This document shows, in pieces, positions 24,867-34,935 of a stretch of DNA of 64,000 nt (positions are counted from its first letter, which is position 1; the number at the start of each line of letters is the position of its first letter). The DNA is from Planktophila grossartii. GTDB lineage: Bacteria > Actinomycetota > Actinomycetes > Nanopelagicales > Nanopelagicaceae. The notes beneath the pieces were generated by a model. It was given only the letters and a program-made list of their open reading frames with translations. It was not told the DNA's origin and made no database searches. Location of the stretch: positions 248,001 to 312,000 of the forward strand of contig OZ248345.1 in assembly GCA_965234365.1 (NCBI GenBank). The letters are read 5' to 3'. Both the position numbers and the translations under genes were made by a program.

Positions 24867-26114
24867 ATGGCGTTACGGATTACAGGACTAGGCGAGGAAA
24901 TCGCCGCTGTCACTGGCCTACCCTGGAACATCCCTCTTGAGGAGTGGCCTGAAGACCCGATGCTCGCTGAAAAGCGCGGTATCTCGCGCCACATCGTGCG
25001 CCTTGTGCGCTCGACCGATGACCCTGACTCGGAAGTCTATGCAGTGAAAGAAACTGTCTCTGAATTCGCTAATCGTGAATACAAAATTTTGCGCGAGCTA
25101 ACACACCTTGATTCTCCAAGCGTTCAATCGATTGCCGTGATTGAAGGGCGAACAGATCGCGAGGGAGAAGAACTTCCTTGCGCACTTGTTACTCGCTTCT
25201 TGCCGTACTCGCTTCCTTATCGCGTAGTTCTTAGCGATAAGACAGTTACTGCCGAAGATGTCACGCTAATGGCAAATGCTCTTGCCCTACTTCTCGTTCG
25301 ACTTCACCTTCTTGGCTTCTGGTGGGGCGACTGCTCGCTCTCCAACACTCTCTTCCGTCGCGACGCTGAAGGTTATGCCGCTTATCTCGTCGATGCTGAA
25401 ACGGGAGAATTTCAAAAGTCGCTCACCGCCGGTCAACGTGAACATGATCTTGAAATCGCACACTTCAACGTGGCGGCAGAGCTTGAAGATCTACAACTAT
25501 CGGGAGTTCTTTACCCAGGCATGGATCCAATCCGTGCAAGTACTGCGCTCATTAAGCGTTATCACCGTTTGTGGTCTGCACTAAAAGATAGACAGGTACT
25601 CGATCCCACAGATCGCCATGCAGTCGAGCGAGCTATGCGCCAGTTACATGACCTTGGTTTCGCTGTCGAAGAAGTTTCTGTATCCATGGAAGAAGGCGAG
25701 AACGAAGGCAAGCTCGTCTTCCAGCCAAAGCTTGTTGCCGCGGGTTATCACAAGAATAGATTGCGCGAATTGATGGGACTTGAAACTGAAGAGTTACAGG
25801 CAAAGAGGCTACTTGCATCATTTGATCGATTTAGAGGCCGCGAAAAATCTCCGAAACCACCGCTTAATGATTCGGCAAAGCGATGGCTTGATGAAGTTTT
25901 CCATCCGACTGTAAATCTGATTCCACCGGAACTTGAAGGACGCATTGAACGTGCTCAATTTTTCCACGAAGCCCTTGAGCACCGCTGGTATTTGAGCGAA
26001 CGCGCAGGCCACGATGTTGGACTAGAGTTTGCCGCGAAGTCTTATGTAACTGAGGTTCTGCCATTCCGTCGCGACTCTGGAGTCGATGTACGTGTTGATG
26101 GCGTGATGCAATAG
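24867..26114 (+). CDS. DUF4032 kinase-like protein
   Basis: The 415-residue protein matches the actinobacterial DUF4032 pattern. It has a kinase-like N-terminal domain with a candidate ATP lysine (YAVKETVSEFANREY), a catalytic-loop-like GFWWGDCSLSNTLF, and a metal-binding-like VDAETGEF. A C-terminal DUF4032 region (about residues 230-400) rich in Arg, Glu and Trp completes it. This layout resembles lipopolysaccharide or small-molecule kinases of the protein kinase-like fold. The true substrate is unknown. It lies just upstream of the thioredoxin-TPR gene (12 nt), with which it is probably co-transcribed. Confidence 0.8.
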   Translation: MALRITGLGEEIAAVTGLPWNIPLEEWPEDPMLAEKRGISRHIVRLVRSTDDPDSEVYAVKETVSEFANREYKILRELTHLDSPSVQSIAVIEGRTDREGEELPCALVTRFLPYSLPYRVVLSDKTVTAEDVTLMANALALLLVRLHLLGFWWGDCSLSNTLFRRDAEGYAAYLVDAETGEFQKSLTAGQREHDLEIAHFNVAAELEDLQLSGVLYPGMDPIRASTALIKRYHRLWSALKDRQVLDPTDRHAVERAMRQLHDLGFAVEEVSVSMEEGENEGKLVFQPKLVAAGYHKNRLRELMGLETEELQAKRLLASFDRFRGREKSPKPPLNDSAKRWLDEVFHPTVNLIPPELEGRIERAQFFHEALEHRWYLSERAGHDVGLEFAAKSYVTEVLPFRRDSGVDVRVDGVMQ

Positions 26115-26126
26115 CGAGGAAGTGTC

Positions 26127-26987
26127 ATGAGTTTGCCGCCTAACTTTTCACAAGCTGTCGATCTCAGCTCACTTGGAAAGCCAGCACCAGATACCACTTC
26201 TCCACTTCCAGGAATTGAAGTCACGCCCCTAAATTTGCAGGCAGAAGTTCTGCCTTTATCTCAGTCAAAACCTGTTGTAGTTCTCTGTTGGTCACCACGA
26301 TCTGCAGAATCTGTTGATCTACTTCGTACCTTTGGAAAGCTCGAAGGTGAAGATGAAGGTAAGTGGGTACTTGCTCACGTCAACGCCGATCAAGAAGTAG
26401 CAGTTGCTCAGGCGCTACAAGTTCGGACAATTCCATTCGGTGTTGTATTTATCGGAGGACAGGCAGTTCCATTCCTCGAACAACCTTTGAGCGAAGCTCA
26501 ACTTCGCGAAGTACTCAACAAAATTCTTACACTTGCAGCGCAACAAGGAATTGGTGATGAACCAGTTGAAGCGACGGAGCCCGAAGAAGATGAAGCGCTA
26601 GCTGCGCTCGATCAAGGCGATTACGCAACAGCCGAAGCTGCATACAAGCGCCTAATTGCTCGTAAGCCAAACGACTCATATGCCAAGTTAGGTCTTGCTC
26701 AGGTACAGCTCCTTGCTCGCACACATGGCCTTGATGCTGCCAAGATAATGGAAGATGCCATCAAGAGCCCCGACGATATTGATCTACAGATTCAGTGTGC
26801 AGATGTTGAGGTCATGAGCGGATATCTCGAACCAGCATTTGATCGTCTTCTGCGTCTGCTTATTCTCTTCGATGGTGATGAGCAGAAGCGCATTAAAGAT
26901 CGTCTGCTTGAACTCTTTGCACTCGTAGATCCAGCAGATCCACGCGTGATGAAGGCCCGTACTCAGCTTGCGAATGCACTTTTCTGA
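26127..26987 (+). CDS. Thioredoxin-fold protein with C-terminal TPR domain (YbbN/CnoX-like)
   Basis: The 286-residue protein has an N-terminal thioredoxin fold (about residues 35-135), where VVVLCWSPRSAESVDLLRTFG replaces the usual CxxC by a single Cys, and the cis-proline region VRTIPFGVVFI. A helical TPR part follows from about residue 150 (ALDQGDYATAEAAYKRLIARKPNDSYAKLGLAQ). This is the YbbN/CnoX architecture, associated with holdase or chaperone activity rather than disulfide reduction. The corresponding mycobacterial gene, Rv1324, also sits near glgB and glgE. The missing second Cys argues against oxidoreductase function. Confidence 0.85.
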   Translation: MSLPPNFSQAVDLSSLGKPAPDTTSPLPGIEVTPLNLQAEVLPLSQSKPVVVLCWSPRSAESVDLLRTFGKLEGEDEGKWVLAHVNADQEVAVAQALQVRTIPFGVVFIGGQAVPFLEQPLSEAQLREVLNKILTLAAQQGIGDEPVEATEPEEDEALAALDQGDYATAEAAYKRLIARKPNDSYAKLGLAQVQLLARTHGLDAAKIMEDAIKSPDDIDLQIQCADVEVMSGYLEPAFDRLLRLLILFDGDEQKRIKDRLLELFALVDPADPRVMKARTQLANALF

Positions 26988-27006
26988 TGAAGATTGATTT
27001 GGTCTA

Positions 27007-28212
27007 ATGGCGAAAGACCTTGATCATTCACTAGAGCAGAGACTTCTCCATACCCTCTTCTTCCTCTTTGGCTTTGGAATCATGGCGTGGGTGCCACGTT
27101 TTCCTGAAGTAAAGGCGCACCTTGGATTACAGAACGGCGCATTTGGTTCGCTGATGAGTACCGGTTCTATCGGTGCATTCTTTGGACTGCTGACCGTTGG
27201 CCACATCATCCATCGATTCGGTGCATTCAGAGTGACAGTGATATCTATCGGTCTTCTCTTTACCTCTCTTGGACTACTTGTTCATGTTCAATCGAGCTTT
27301 ATCTTCTTGATTCTCAATATTCTCTTTGGCTTTGGAATCACCGCAGTACATGTCTGTCTCAATAGCCAGGGATTCCACTTCTTAGAGCGCAGCAAGATTA
27401 ATCTCATCACCAGCACCGCTGGATACTGGAGCGCGGGATCGCTTGCAACGGCAATTGTTTCTGGGTTCCTGGTTGGCCGAGTGAGCCTAATAACTCATAT
27501 CGATGTTCTCTGCGCAGTACTGGCAATAACCATGATTGCAATTGTTATTCGATTGAAGTCAGTTCTCCTTGAATCCAATACAGATTCCGAAAGTGATTAC
27601 TCGATCAAGCAGATATTCACCGGTTTCCGCATCGATTGGCCAGTAAGCCTTGGCATGGCATGTGTTGTCTATCTTGAATTTGCACTCGGTGACTGGGGAA
27701 CAATCTTTACCAAAGATCGACTCGATGTTTCAGGTGGCTTGAGCACAGCGCCATTTATTATCTTCACAGCGATGATGATTGTCGGTCGACTCTTGGTTCA
27801 CCGTTTACAAGAGAGAAATCCAATTGATCTCTTGGTCAAGCGCGCTGCGCTATTAGCTGGCCTTGGATTCGGTTCGCTGATTATCACCGCGACTGTTCTG
27901 CCAGCGTCGCTGAAGTGGTGGTCATACGGCCTCTTTATCCTTGCATTTACTATCGCTGGTCTTGGTTCTTCGTTTGCAGGACCTGCATTCTTCGCAGCCG
28001 CTAACCGTCGCTCCTCACAGCCAAGCGCAGTTGTTGTAGGCCAATTTGGCGTCGTCAATAACGTTCTACTCTTTGGAATCAAGTGGATTGTGGCGTGGAC
28101 GATTCAGTTCACCGGATCAATTGCACTTGCGATGATGATTCCTACTGTGATGATGTTGGCAACCGTCTTCTTTGTGAGCTCACTCAAAGCAGATTCGAAG
28201 TCTAAAGTTTAA
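27007..28212 (+). CDS. Major facilitator superfamily transporter
   Basis: The 401-residue protein has about twelve hydrophobic segments and the overall shape of an MFS carrier. The first cytoplasmic loop HIIHRFGAFRVT takes the place of the DxxxRxGRR-like motif. The sequence style (GFGIMAWVPRFPEVKAHLGLQNGAFGSLM) resembles the family of fucose or sugar permease-like and YbjJ-type carriers. The substrate is not known. It starts 19 nt after the thioredoxin-TPR gene and overlaps the convergent glgB stop by 4 nt. Confidence 0.85.
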   Translation: MAKDLDHSLEQRLLHTLFFLFGFGIMAWVPRFPEVKAHLGLQNGAFGSLMSTGSIGAFFGLLTVGHIIHRFGAFRVTVISIGLLFTSLGLLVHVQSSFIFLILNILFGFGITAVHVCLNSQGFHFLERSKINLITSTAGYWSAGSLATAIVSGFLVGRVSLITHIDVLCAVLAITMIAIVIRLKSVLLESNTDSESDYSIKQIFTGFRIDWPVSLGMACVVYLEFALGDWGTIFTKDRLDVSGGLSTAPFIIFTAMMIVGRLLVHRLQERNPIDLLVKRAALLAGLGFGSLIITATVLPASLKWWSYGLFILAFTIAGLGSSFAGPAFFAAANRRSSQPSAVVVGQFGVVNNVLLFGIKWIVAWTIQFTGSIALAMMIPTVMMLATVFFVSSLKADSKSKV

Positions 28213-30146
28213 ACGCGCTCAAACCAGACTGTTGCAAGAGGTGGGATACGCACTGTTGCATACAGATTTGTATCGACATCGACTGCAAATGAATTGTTGG
28301 TAATTCCGCTACCGCCATATTTCAGATCATCGGTATTAACGACTTCACGCCAGACGCCAGAAACTGGCAAACGTAGCGAATATTGCTCGTGCGGCACTGG
28401 AGAGAAATTAGTTACGCAGACAACGGGAATTCCCTTATCGGACCAGCGAACAAATGCGAGTGTATTTCCTGCTCCGTCATCGCCAACGATCCATTGGAAT
28501 CCATCTGCGAAGATATCTTTCTCCCACAAAGATGGCAGTCCCTTATAACTCTGATTGATATCGGCAAGAGCTTTCTGGACTCCATTATGTTCTGCAAATT
28601 CTGTGAGGTACCACTGAAGTCCTGCTTCTTGGTTCCACTCTTCGTTCTGTGCAAACTCTTGCCCCATGAAGAGCAACTTCTTACCTGGATGCGCCCACAT
28701 AAATCCGTACAGCGCACGAAGGGTTGCAAGTTTCTGCCAGCGATCTCCAGGGAATTTATTAACTAGTGAACCTTTACCGTGTACAACTTCATCGTGGGAG
28801 AGCGGAAGCATAAAGTTTTCAGACCACGCATAGAGAATGGAGAAGGTAATTTCATTGTGGTGATACATGCGGTGAATAGGTTCGTGCTGCAGATATTCGA
28901 GGGTGTCGTGCATCCACCCCATATTCCACTTAAAACCGAAGCCCAGGCCTCCACCAGAAGTCTCTTTGGTGACCCCGCCCCACGCAGTCGATTCTTCGGC
29001 GATCATCATGATGCCTTGGTGATGCTTATAAGCAGTTGATGTCGCTTCTTGGAGGAGTTGAACTGCCTCGAGATTCTCGCGGCCGCCGAACTTATTAGGC
29101 AACCATTCGCCTTCTTTACGTGAGTAATCGAGGTAGAGCATCGATGCCACAGCATCGACGCGAAGGCCATCGATATGGAACTCTTCTAGCCAATAGAGAG
29201 CGCTAGCGACAAGGAAGTTACGAACTTCGTTACGGCCGAAGTTGAAGATAAGAGTTCCCCAATCGGGGTGTTCGCCTAATCGTGGATCGGCATGTTCGTA
29301 GAGCGCTGTGCCATCGAACTTTGCAAGAGCCCATTCATCTTTAGGAAAGTGAGCAGGAACCCAATCGAGAAGGACACCGATACCCGATTGGTGGAGCGCA
29401 TCAACGAGATAGCGGAATTCATCGGGTGAACCAAAGCGCGATGTAGGCGCAAAGAAAGAAGTAACTTGATAACCCCACGAAGGTGAATATGGGTGTTCGG
29501 TAATCGGTAAGAATTCAACGTGGGTGAAACCTTGCTCGAGCACATAGGAAACAAGTTCTTCAGCCATCTGTAGGTACGAGAGACCTGGGCGCCAAGAACC
29601 AGCGTGGACTTCATAGACAGAGACAGGGGAGCGCCATGGTTGGTAACTCTTTCGATTCTCCATCCACTGTGAATCGTTCCAGATGTAAGTGGATTCAGTG
29701 ACAACAGATGCTGTGCGAGGTGGATGTTCAGTTGCACGCGCCATGGGATCTGCGTGATCAACCCAATTTCCGTTGATGGTGCAGATCGCAAACTTGTAAC
29801 AGGTATTAGGTCCTACATCAGGAATGAATATTTCCCAGATACCGGTGGAACCAGCGCGCACCATAGGGTGCGTAGCGCGATCCCAGAAGTTGTGATCGCC
29901 CACAAGACTTACAGCATGCGCGTTAGGTGCCCAGACTGAGAACGCTGTACCAATAAGAGCTCCGTCTGCGTCGCGCTTGATATGTGCACCGAGTACATCC
30001 CATAAACGTTCGTGACGACCTTCGGCGATGAGGTGGAAGTCGAGTTCGCCCAGCGTTGAATAGGGATTGAGGTATGAACCTTGAGGTAGATAAGTATTTT
30101 CTTCTCCCGATGTTCCGCTCTTAAAGAGGCGGGAGAAAAAAGACAT
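28209..30146 (-). CDS. glgB: 1,4-alpha-glucan branching enzyme
   Basis: GlgB makes alpha-1,6 branches in glycogen-like glucan. The 645-residue protein has an N-terminal CBM48 module (about residues 65-140) and a GH13 (beta/alpha)8 barrel. The nucleophile Asp331 is in GLRVDAVASML, the acid/base Glu384 in MIAEEST, and the third carboxylate Asp452 in LSHDEVVHGKGS. The C-terminal beta-domain ends at FERV. The start lies 8 nt downstream of the glgE stop, so it is the third gene of the aceE-glgE-glgB operon. It supplies the branching activity needed for GlgE-made alpha-glucan. Confidence 0.97.
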   Translation of the reverse strand: MSFFSRLFKSGTSGEENTYLPQGSYLNPYSTLGELDFHLIAEGRHERLWDVLGAHIKRDADGALIGTAFSVWAPNAHAVSLVGDHNFWDRATHPMVRAGSTGIWEIFIPDVGPNTCYKFAICTINGNWVDHADPMARATEHPPRTASVVTESTYIWNDSQWMENRKSYQPWRSPVSVYEVHAGSWRPGLSYLQMAEELVSYVLEQGFTHVEFLPITEHPYSPSWGYQVTSFFAPTSRFGSPDEFRYLVDALHQSGIGVLLDWVPAHFPKDEWALAKFDGTALYEHADPRLGEHPDWGTLIFNFGRNEVRNFLVASALYWLEEFHIDGLRVDAVASMLYLDYSRKEGEWLPNKFGGRENLEAVQLLQEATSTAYKHHQGIMMIAEESTAWGGVTKETSGGGLGFGFKWNMGWMHDTLEYLQHEPIHRMYHHNEITFSILYAWSENFMLPLSHDEVVHGKGSLVNKFPGDRWQKLATLRALYGFMWAHPGKKLLFMGQEFAQNEEWNQEAGLQWYLTEFAEHNGVQKALADINQSYKGLPSLWEKDIFADGFQWIVGDDGAGNTLAFVRWSDKGIPVVCVTNFSPVPHEQYSLRLPVSGVWREVVNTDDLKYGGSGITNNSFAVDVDTNLYATVRIPPLATVWFERV

Positions 30147-30154
30147 GCGTAATC

Positions 30155-32119
30155 TTAAAGCTTTACCTGCGCAATGTGAACAACTTTGCCTGACAACCTT
30201 GTTGGATCAAGGCGCACATAGGTGTGTGCTGACCAGTGATATGAGGCGCCATCAATCAAATCCGTTACCTCAAAGTTATCTTTGTGCAGACCGAGTTCTG
30301 ACATGTTCCAGTGCACGGTTGTCTCTTGTGCAAATGAAGGATCGAGGTTGATAACGACAAGAATGAGGTTATCTCCATCGCGCTTTGAGTAAGCGATGAT
30401 CGAGTCATTCTCGGTTGTATGGAATCGAAGATTGCGAAGACGCTGAAGTGCGACGTTCTTCTTGCGAATCGAGTTGAGTTGAGCGATAAATGGAGCCAGC
30501 GTTAACTTCTTCTTGGTAGCACCATCCCAGTCACGGACCTTGATCTCATACTTTTCTGAGTCGATGTACTCCTCGCCGCCATCTTTAAAACGACGGTGTT
30601 CGTAGAGTTCGTATCCTGCATACATTCCCCATGAAGGAGTCAGCGTTGCCGCAAGGGCTGCGCGAATTGCAAAGATTGCAGGATTTCCTGATTGCAGGTG
30701 GAAAGGCAAGATATCTGGAGTATTGACCCAGAAGTTTGGTCTAAAGAATGCGCTGGTCTGCTGCGAAACCTCAGTTGCATATTCGGTGAGCTCTTGCTTA
30801 CTGGTGCGCCACGTGAAATATGTATAAGACTGGTGGAAGCCCGCCTTGCCCAAAGCATGCATCATTGAAGGCTTGGTAAATGCTTCAGCAAGGAAGATGA
30901 CATCAGGGCTTTCTGCATGAATAGTCTTCATGATCTCAGCCCAGAAGTGAACTGGCTTTGTGTGTGGGTTATCTACGCGGAAGATGGAGATTCCCTTTGA
31001 GATCCAGAGACGCAGGATGCGCAGAGTTTCAGCGACGATTGCGCTGTAGTCGTTATCGAAGTTAATGGGATAGATATCTTGATATTTCTTCGGAGGATTT
31101 TCTGCGTATGCAATCGTTCCATCAGGACGAGTTGTAAAGAATTCAGGATGTTCTGTGGCCCATGGGTGGTCAGGAGATGCTTGGAGAGCAAAGTCCATCG
31201 CTACTTCAAGGCCATTCTTCTTTGCAGTCTTTACGAAGTTTTCAAAGTCAGACATAGTGCCGAGTGCTGGGTTAATCGCATCGTGGCCACCTTCTTTATT
31301 GCCGATCGCCCAAGGAACACCAGGGTCAGTAGCAGTAGGTGTCAGGGTGTTGTTCTTCCCCTTACGAAACTTAGTTCCGATGGGATGAACAGGCGGCAGG
31401 TAGAGAATGTCGAATCCCATTGCTGCAACTGCAGGCAGGCGAAGTTCTGCGGTCTTAAATGTTCCGCTGATGACTGTGCCATCTGTTCCAACTTTGGCAC
31501 CCTCGCTACGAGGGAAGAATTCATACCAAGATCCGACAAGGGCGCGTTCGTGATCTGCACGGATTGGGTAGTGCTCAGTTGATGTGGCGAGGCGGCGCAA
31601 TGGATGCGCAGTGAAATATGCGCGAATCTCTTCGGTCGATGTCTGCGAGAAGCGATTCATAGCTGAGAGCGTTGTGTCACGAAGAATCTTGATCGCTGCA
31701 GTGAGCATTGATTTTGCAGAAGGATCTTCGGCTAACTTCTCTTCAAAAATAATGCGGCCGATTGTGCACATGAGTTCAGCATCGATATCTGCAGGAATCT
31801 TGATTTCTGCATCGTGAATCCATGTGGCAAATGGGTGGTCATATGAGTCGATAGTGAATGTGTAATCACCCTGTGCTGGAATGCGTACAGAGCCTTGATA
31901 ACGGTCTCCGCCGTGCCATTCTTCACGCATTACTGAGCGAGAAAGCTCTTTACCTTGCGAGTTATAGAGAACTACATCTGCGCCAAGAAGATCGTGGCCT
32001 TCGCGAAATATTGTTGCACTTACTGGAATCTCTTCACCGGCGATTGCCTTTACAGGAACGAAATCTCCCCCAAAAAATACTGTGGGGGAGATGTCGGTGA
32101 CGGGGATTCTATTGATCAA
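30155..32119 (-). CDS. glgE: Alpha-1,4-glucan:maltose-1-phosphate maltosyltransferase
   Basis: GlgE extends alpha-glucan using maltose-1-phosphate. The 654-residue GH13_3 protein starts INRIPVTDISPTVFFGGDFVPVKA, the usual beginning of the family, which supports the TTG start that overlaps the aceE stop as TTGA. A GAAGG site lies 6 nt upstream. The nucleophile Asp383 is in IFRVDNPHTKP, the acid/base Glu412 in FLAEAFTKP, and the conserved PPKKYQDIYPINF loop is present. The maltose-1-phosphate suppliers (maltokinase, TreS or GlgM) are not in this window. It forms an operon with aceE and glgB. Confidence 0.97.
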   Translation of the reverse strand: MINRIPVTDISPTVFFGGDFVPVKAIAGEEIPVSATIFREGHDLLGADVVLYNSQGKELSRSVMREEWHGGDRYQGSVRIPAQGDYTFTIDSYDHPFATWIHDAEIKIPADIDAELMCTIGRIIFEEKLAEDPSAKSMLTAAIKILRDTTLSAMNRFSQTSTEEIRAYFTAHPLRRLATSTEHYPIRADHERALVGSWYEFFPRSEGAKVGTDGTVISGTFKTAELRLPAVAAMGFDILYLPPVHPIGTKFRKGKNNTLTPTATDPGVPWAIGNKEGGHDAINPALGTMSDFENFVKTAKKNGLEVAMDFALQASPDHPWATEHPEFFTTRPDGTIAYAENPPKKYQDIYPINFDNDYSAIVAETLRILRLWISKGISIFRVDNPHTKPVHFWAEIMKTIHAESPDVIFLAEAFTKPSMMHALGKAGFHQSYTYFTWRTSKQELTEYATEVSQQTSAFFRPNFWVNTPDILPFHLQSGNPAIFAIRAALAATLTPSWGMYAGYELYEHRRFKDGGEEYIDSEKYEIKVRDWDGATKKKLTLAPFIAQLNSIRKKNVALQRLRNLRFHTTENDSIIAYSKRDGDNLILVVINLDPSFAQETTVHWNMSELGLHKDNFEVTDLIDGASYHWSAHTYVRLDPTRLSGKVVHIAQVKL

Positions 32120-34836
32120 CCTGAACCTTCAGTGTTGCCAGCATCTGCTGAACGTACATCGAAGATACGATACTTATCAATAGCTTCTTGAACTACAGAT
32201 TCCTTTACTTCTCCTGCCTTGGCAAGCTCTGCAAGAGTTGCTACAACGATTGATTCTGCATCGACCTTGAAGTGGCGACGAAGAGCACCGCGAGTATCTG
32301 AGAGACCGAAGCCATCAGTACCGAGTGAGTGGAAGGCGTTCGGAACCCATGGCGCAATCTGATCTTGCACTGCGCGCATGAAGTCTGAGACTGCGATGAC
32401 TGGGCCTTCAGTTCCCTTGAGCTTGTCATGAACGTAGGCAGTTTTCTTATCCTTCGGATTGAGCATGTTGTGACGATCTACTTCGAGACCATCGCGACGG
32501 AGTTCATTCCAAGAAGTTACTGACCAGACAGAAGCTGAAACGCCCCAATCTTCTGCAAGAAGTTTCTGTGCCTTGATGGCCCAGTTCACTCCAACGCCTG
32601 ATGCCAAGAGCTGCGCGTTCTTCTTGCGCTGCTTTGAACCAGGTGCGTAGAGATAGATTCCTTTGAGCAGACCTTCGAGATCTAAGTTATCTGGTTCAGC
32701 AGGTTGCATATATGGCTCGTTGTAAACGGTCATGTAGTAATAAATGTTTTCGCTGTTTTCACCGTACATACGACGTAGACCATCTTTAAAGATATGTCCG
32801 ACTTCGTATGCAAATGCTGGGTCGTATGAAACGACTGCAGGGTTAGTTGCAGCAAGTAGGTGTGAATGGCCATCTTCGTGCTGCAAGCCTTCACCGTTAA
32901 GCGTTGTGCGTCCTGCAGTTGCTCCCAATACGAATCCACGGACCAACTGGTCTGAGGCTGCCCAGAATGCATCACCTGTGCGCTGGAATCCGAACATTGA
33001 GTAGAAGATGTAGATCGGAATCATTGGTTCGTTATGTGTGGAGTATGAAGAACCAACCGCAGTAAATGAAGCAACAGATCCTGCTTCGTTAATACCTTCG
33101 TGAAGGATGACACCTGAAGTTGATTCCTTATAAGACAGCATCAATTCGCGGTCTACTGCCATGTACTGCTGACCATGTGGAGAGTAGATCTTCAGTGATG
33201 GGAACAATGAATCGAGACCGAATGTGCGGGCTTCGTCAGGAATGATTGGAACAAGGCGGCTGCCAAGTCCTGGATCCTTGATGAGGTCCTTCAACATACG
33301 TACAAATGCCATTGTGGTTGCGACTTCTTGCTGTCCTGAACCACGGCGCACTGATTCGTATGCCTCATCAGCTGGCTGAGTTAGTGGGCGAGAAACTTTG
33401 CGGCGGCTTGGAATCGATCCACCGAGTTCGCGACGACGTTCTTCGAGGTACTTCATCTCTGCAGAATCTGCAGGAAGCTTGTAATACGAAGGTGTGTACT
33501 TATCCAAAGCGCTATCTGGCAATGGAATCTCAAGGCGATCGCGGAATTCGATGATGTCTTCAAGAGTCATCTTCTTCATCTGGTGCGTTGAGTTACGTGC
33601 TTCGAAGTGCGAACCAAGTGTCCAGCCCTTGACTGTCTTAGCCAAGATAACTGTTGGGCGGCCATTCTTTTCAGTTGCAGCTGTATATGCGGCAAATAAC
33701 TTGCGATAGTCGTGTCCACCGCGCTTGAGGTTCCAGATTTGATCATCAGACCAACCAGAGACCATTGATGCAGTGCGTGGATCTTTATTGAAGAAGTGTT
33801 CGCGAACAAATGCGCCACTTTCAGCCTTAAATGTCTGGTAATCACCATCGAGAGTGGTGTTCATCAAGTTAACAAGTGCGCCTTCGCGGTCTTGTGCAAG
33901 GAGCGGATCCCAACCGCGACCCCATACAACCTTGATGACATTCCATCCAGCGCCACCGAAGATTGATTCGAGCTCTTGAATAATCTTGCCGTTACCGCGA
34001 ACAGGGCCATCAAGGCGCTGCAAGTTACAGTTAACGACGAAAGTTAGGTTGTCGAGCTTCTCGCGAGATGCAAGACCGATTGCGCCCAATGTATCGACTT
34101 CATCCATTTCACCATCGCCAAGGAATGCCCATACGTTCTGATCGCTGGTGTCCTTGATGCCACGGTTGTGGAGGTATCGATTAAAGCGCGCTTGATAAAT
34201 TGCATTGAGTGGTCCGATACCCATTGACACTGTTGGGAATTGCCAGAAGTCCGGCATCAAACGTGGGTGTGGGTATGAAGATAATCCGCCAGCTGTATGT
34301 GAAAGTTCCTGACGGAATCCATCGAGCTGATCTTCTGTAAATCGACCTTCGAGGAATGCACGTGAGTACATACCTGGAGATGCGTGGCCCTGGAAGAAGA
34401 TTTGATCTCCGCCACCTGGGTGATCTTGTCCGCGGAAGAAGTGGTTGAAACCAACTTCATACAAAGCCGCAGATGATGCATACGTCGAGATGTGTCCGCC
34501 TACGCCGATTCCTGGGCGTTGTGCACGGTGCACCAAGATTGCTGCATTCCAACGAACTGCTGCGCGAATACGGCGCTCGATATCTTCATCGCCCGGGAAT
34601 GCTGGTTCATTCTCAGGGGAAATAGTGTTGATGTAATCAGTTGTGCGAAGTGAAGAGAGTCCGATGTTCTTCTCGTGCGCTCGCTTGAGAAGTGACAACA
34701 TCAAGTAACGAGCACGGACTGGGCCAGCAGCGGTGAGGGCTGCATCGAAGGATGCCTGCCATTCAGCTGTTTCAGAAGGATCTGTATCTACTAATTGGTC
34801 GATTATCTGATCTGGCGATCCAGCGAATTCGGTCAT
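32116..34836 (-). CDS. aceE: Pyruvate dehydrogenase E1 component, homodimeric
   Basis: AceE decarboxylates pyruvate with thiamine diphosphate and passes the acetyl group to E2. The 906-residue protein is of the long homodimeric type. The thiamine motif is FLGDGEMDEVDTLGA...FVVNCNLQRLDGPVRG. Other family blocks are RPTVILAKTVKGW, GAGQGRAT-like RTTLNGEGLQHEDGHSHL, and a C-terminal SDFMRAVQDQIAPWVPNAF...GLSDTR region. In mycobacteria aceE is also beside DUF3052 and ahpE, as here. E2 and E3 genes are not visible. Its stop overlaps the glgE start, an unusual pairing of pyruvate oxidation with glucan synthesis. Confidence 0.97.
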   Translation of the reverse strand: MTEFAGSPDQIIDQLVDTDPSETAEWQASFDAALTAAGPVRARYLMLSLLKRAHEKNIGLSSLRTTDYINTISPENEPAFPGDEDIERRIRAAVRWNAAILVHRAQRPGIGVGGHISTYASSAALYEVGFNHFFRGQDHPGGGDQIFFQGHASPGMYSRAFLEGRFTEDQLDGFRQELSHTAGGLSSYPHPRLMPDFWQFPTVSMGIGPLNAIYQARFNRYLHNRGIKDTSDQNVWAFLGDGEMDEVDTLGAIGLASREKLDNLTFVVNCNLQRLDGPVRGNGKIIQELESIFGGAGWNVIKVVWGRGWDPLLAQDREGALVNLMNTTLDGDYQTFKAESGAFVREHFFNKDPRTASMVSGWSDDQIWNLKRGGHDYRKLFAAYTAATEKNGRPTVILAKTVKGWTLGSHFEARNSTHQMKKMTLEDIIEFRDRLEIPLPDSALDKYTPSYYKLPADSAEMKYLEERRRELGGSIPSRRKVSRPLTQPADEAYESVRRGSGQQEVATTMAFVRMLKDLIKDPGLGSRLVPIIPDEARTFGLDSLFPSLKIYSPHGQQYMAVDRELMLSYKESTSGVILHEGINEAGSVASFTAVGSSYSTHNEPMIPIYIFYSMFGFQRTGDAFWAASDQLVRGFVLGATAGRTTLNGEGLQHEDGHSHLLAATNPAVVSYDPAFAYEVGHIFKDGLRRMYGENSENIYYYMTVYNEPYMQPAEPDNLDLEGLLKGIYLYAPGSKQRKKNAQLLASGVGVNWAIKAQKLLAEDWGVSASVWSVTSWNELRRDGLEVDRHNMLNPKDKKTAYVHDKLKGTEGPVIAVSDFMRAVQDQIAPWVPNAFHSLGTDGFGLSDTRGALRRHFKVDAESIVVATLAELAKAGEVKESVVQEAIDKYRIFDVRSADAGNTEGSG

Positions 34837-34935
34837 ACCCGTATTCTCGCGCCAAAGGGGGATGAGCGCAAAAAAATCGGCTGTGAGGCAGGTTAAACCC
34901 TTGTAAATATCCGTCTCATCCGTTGGACTTATCCC

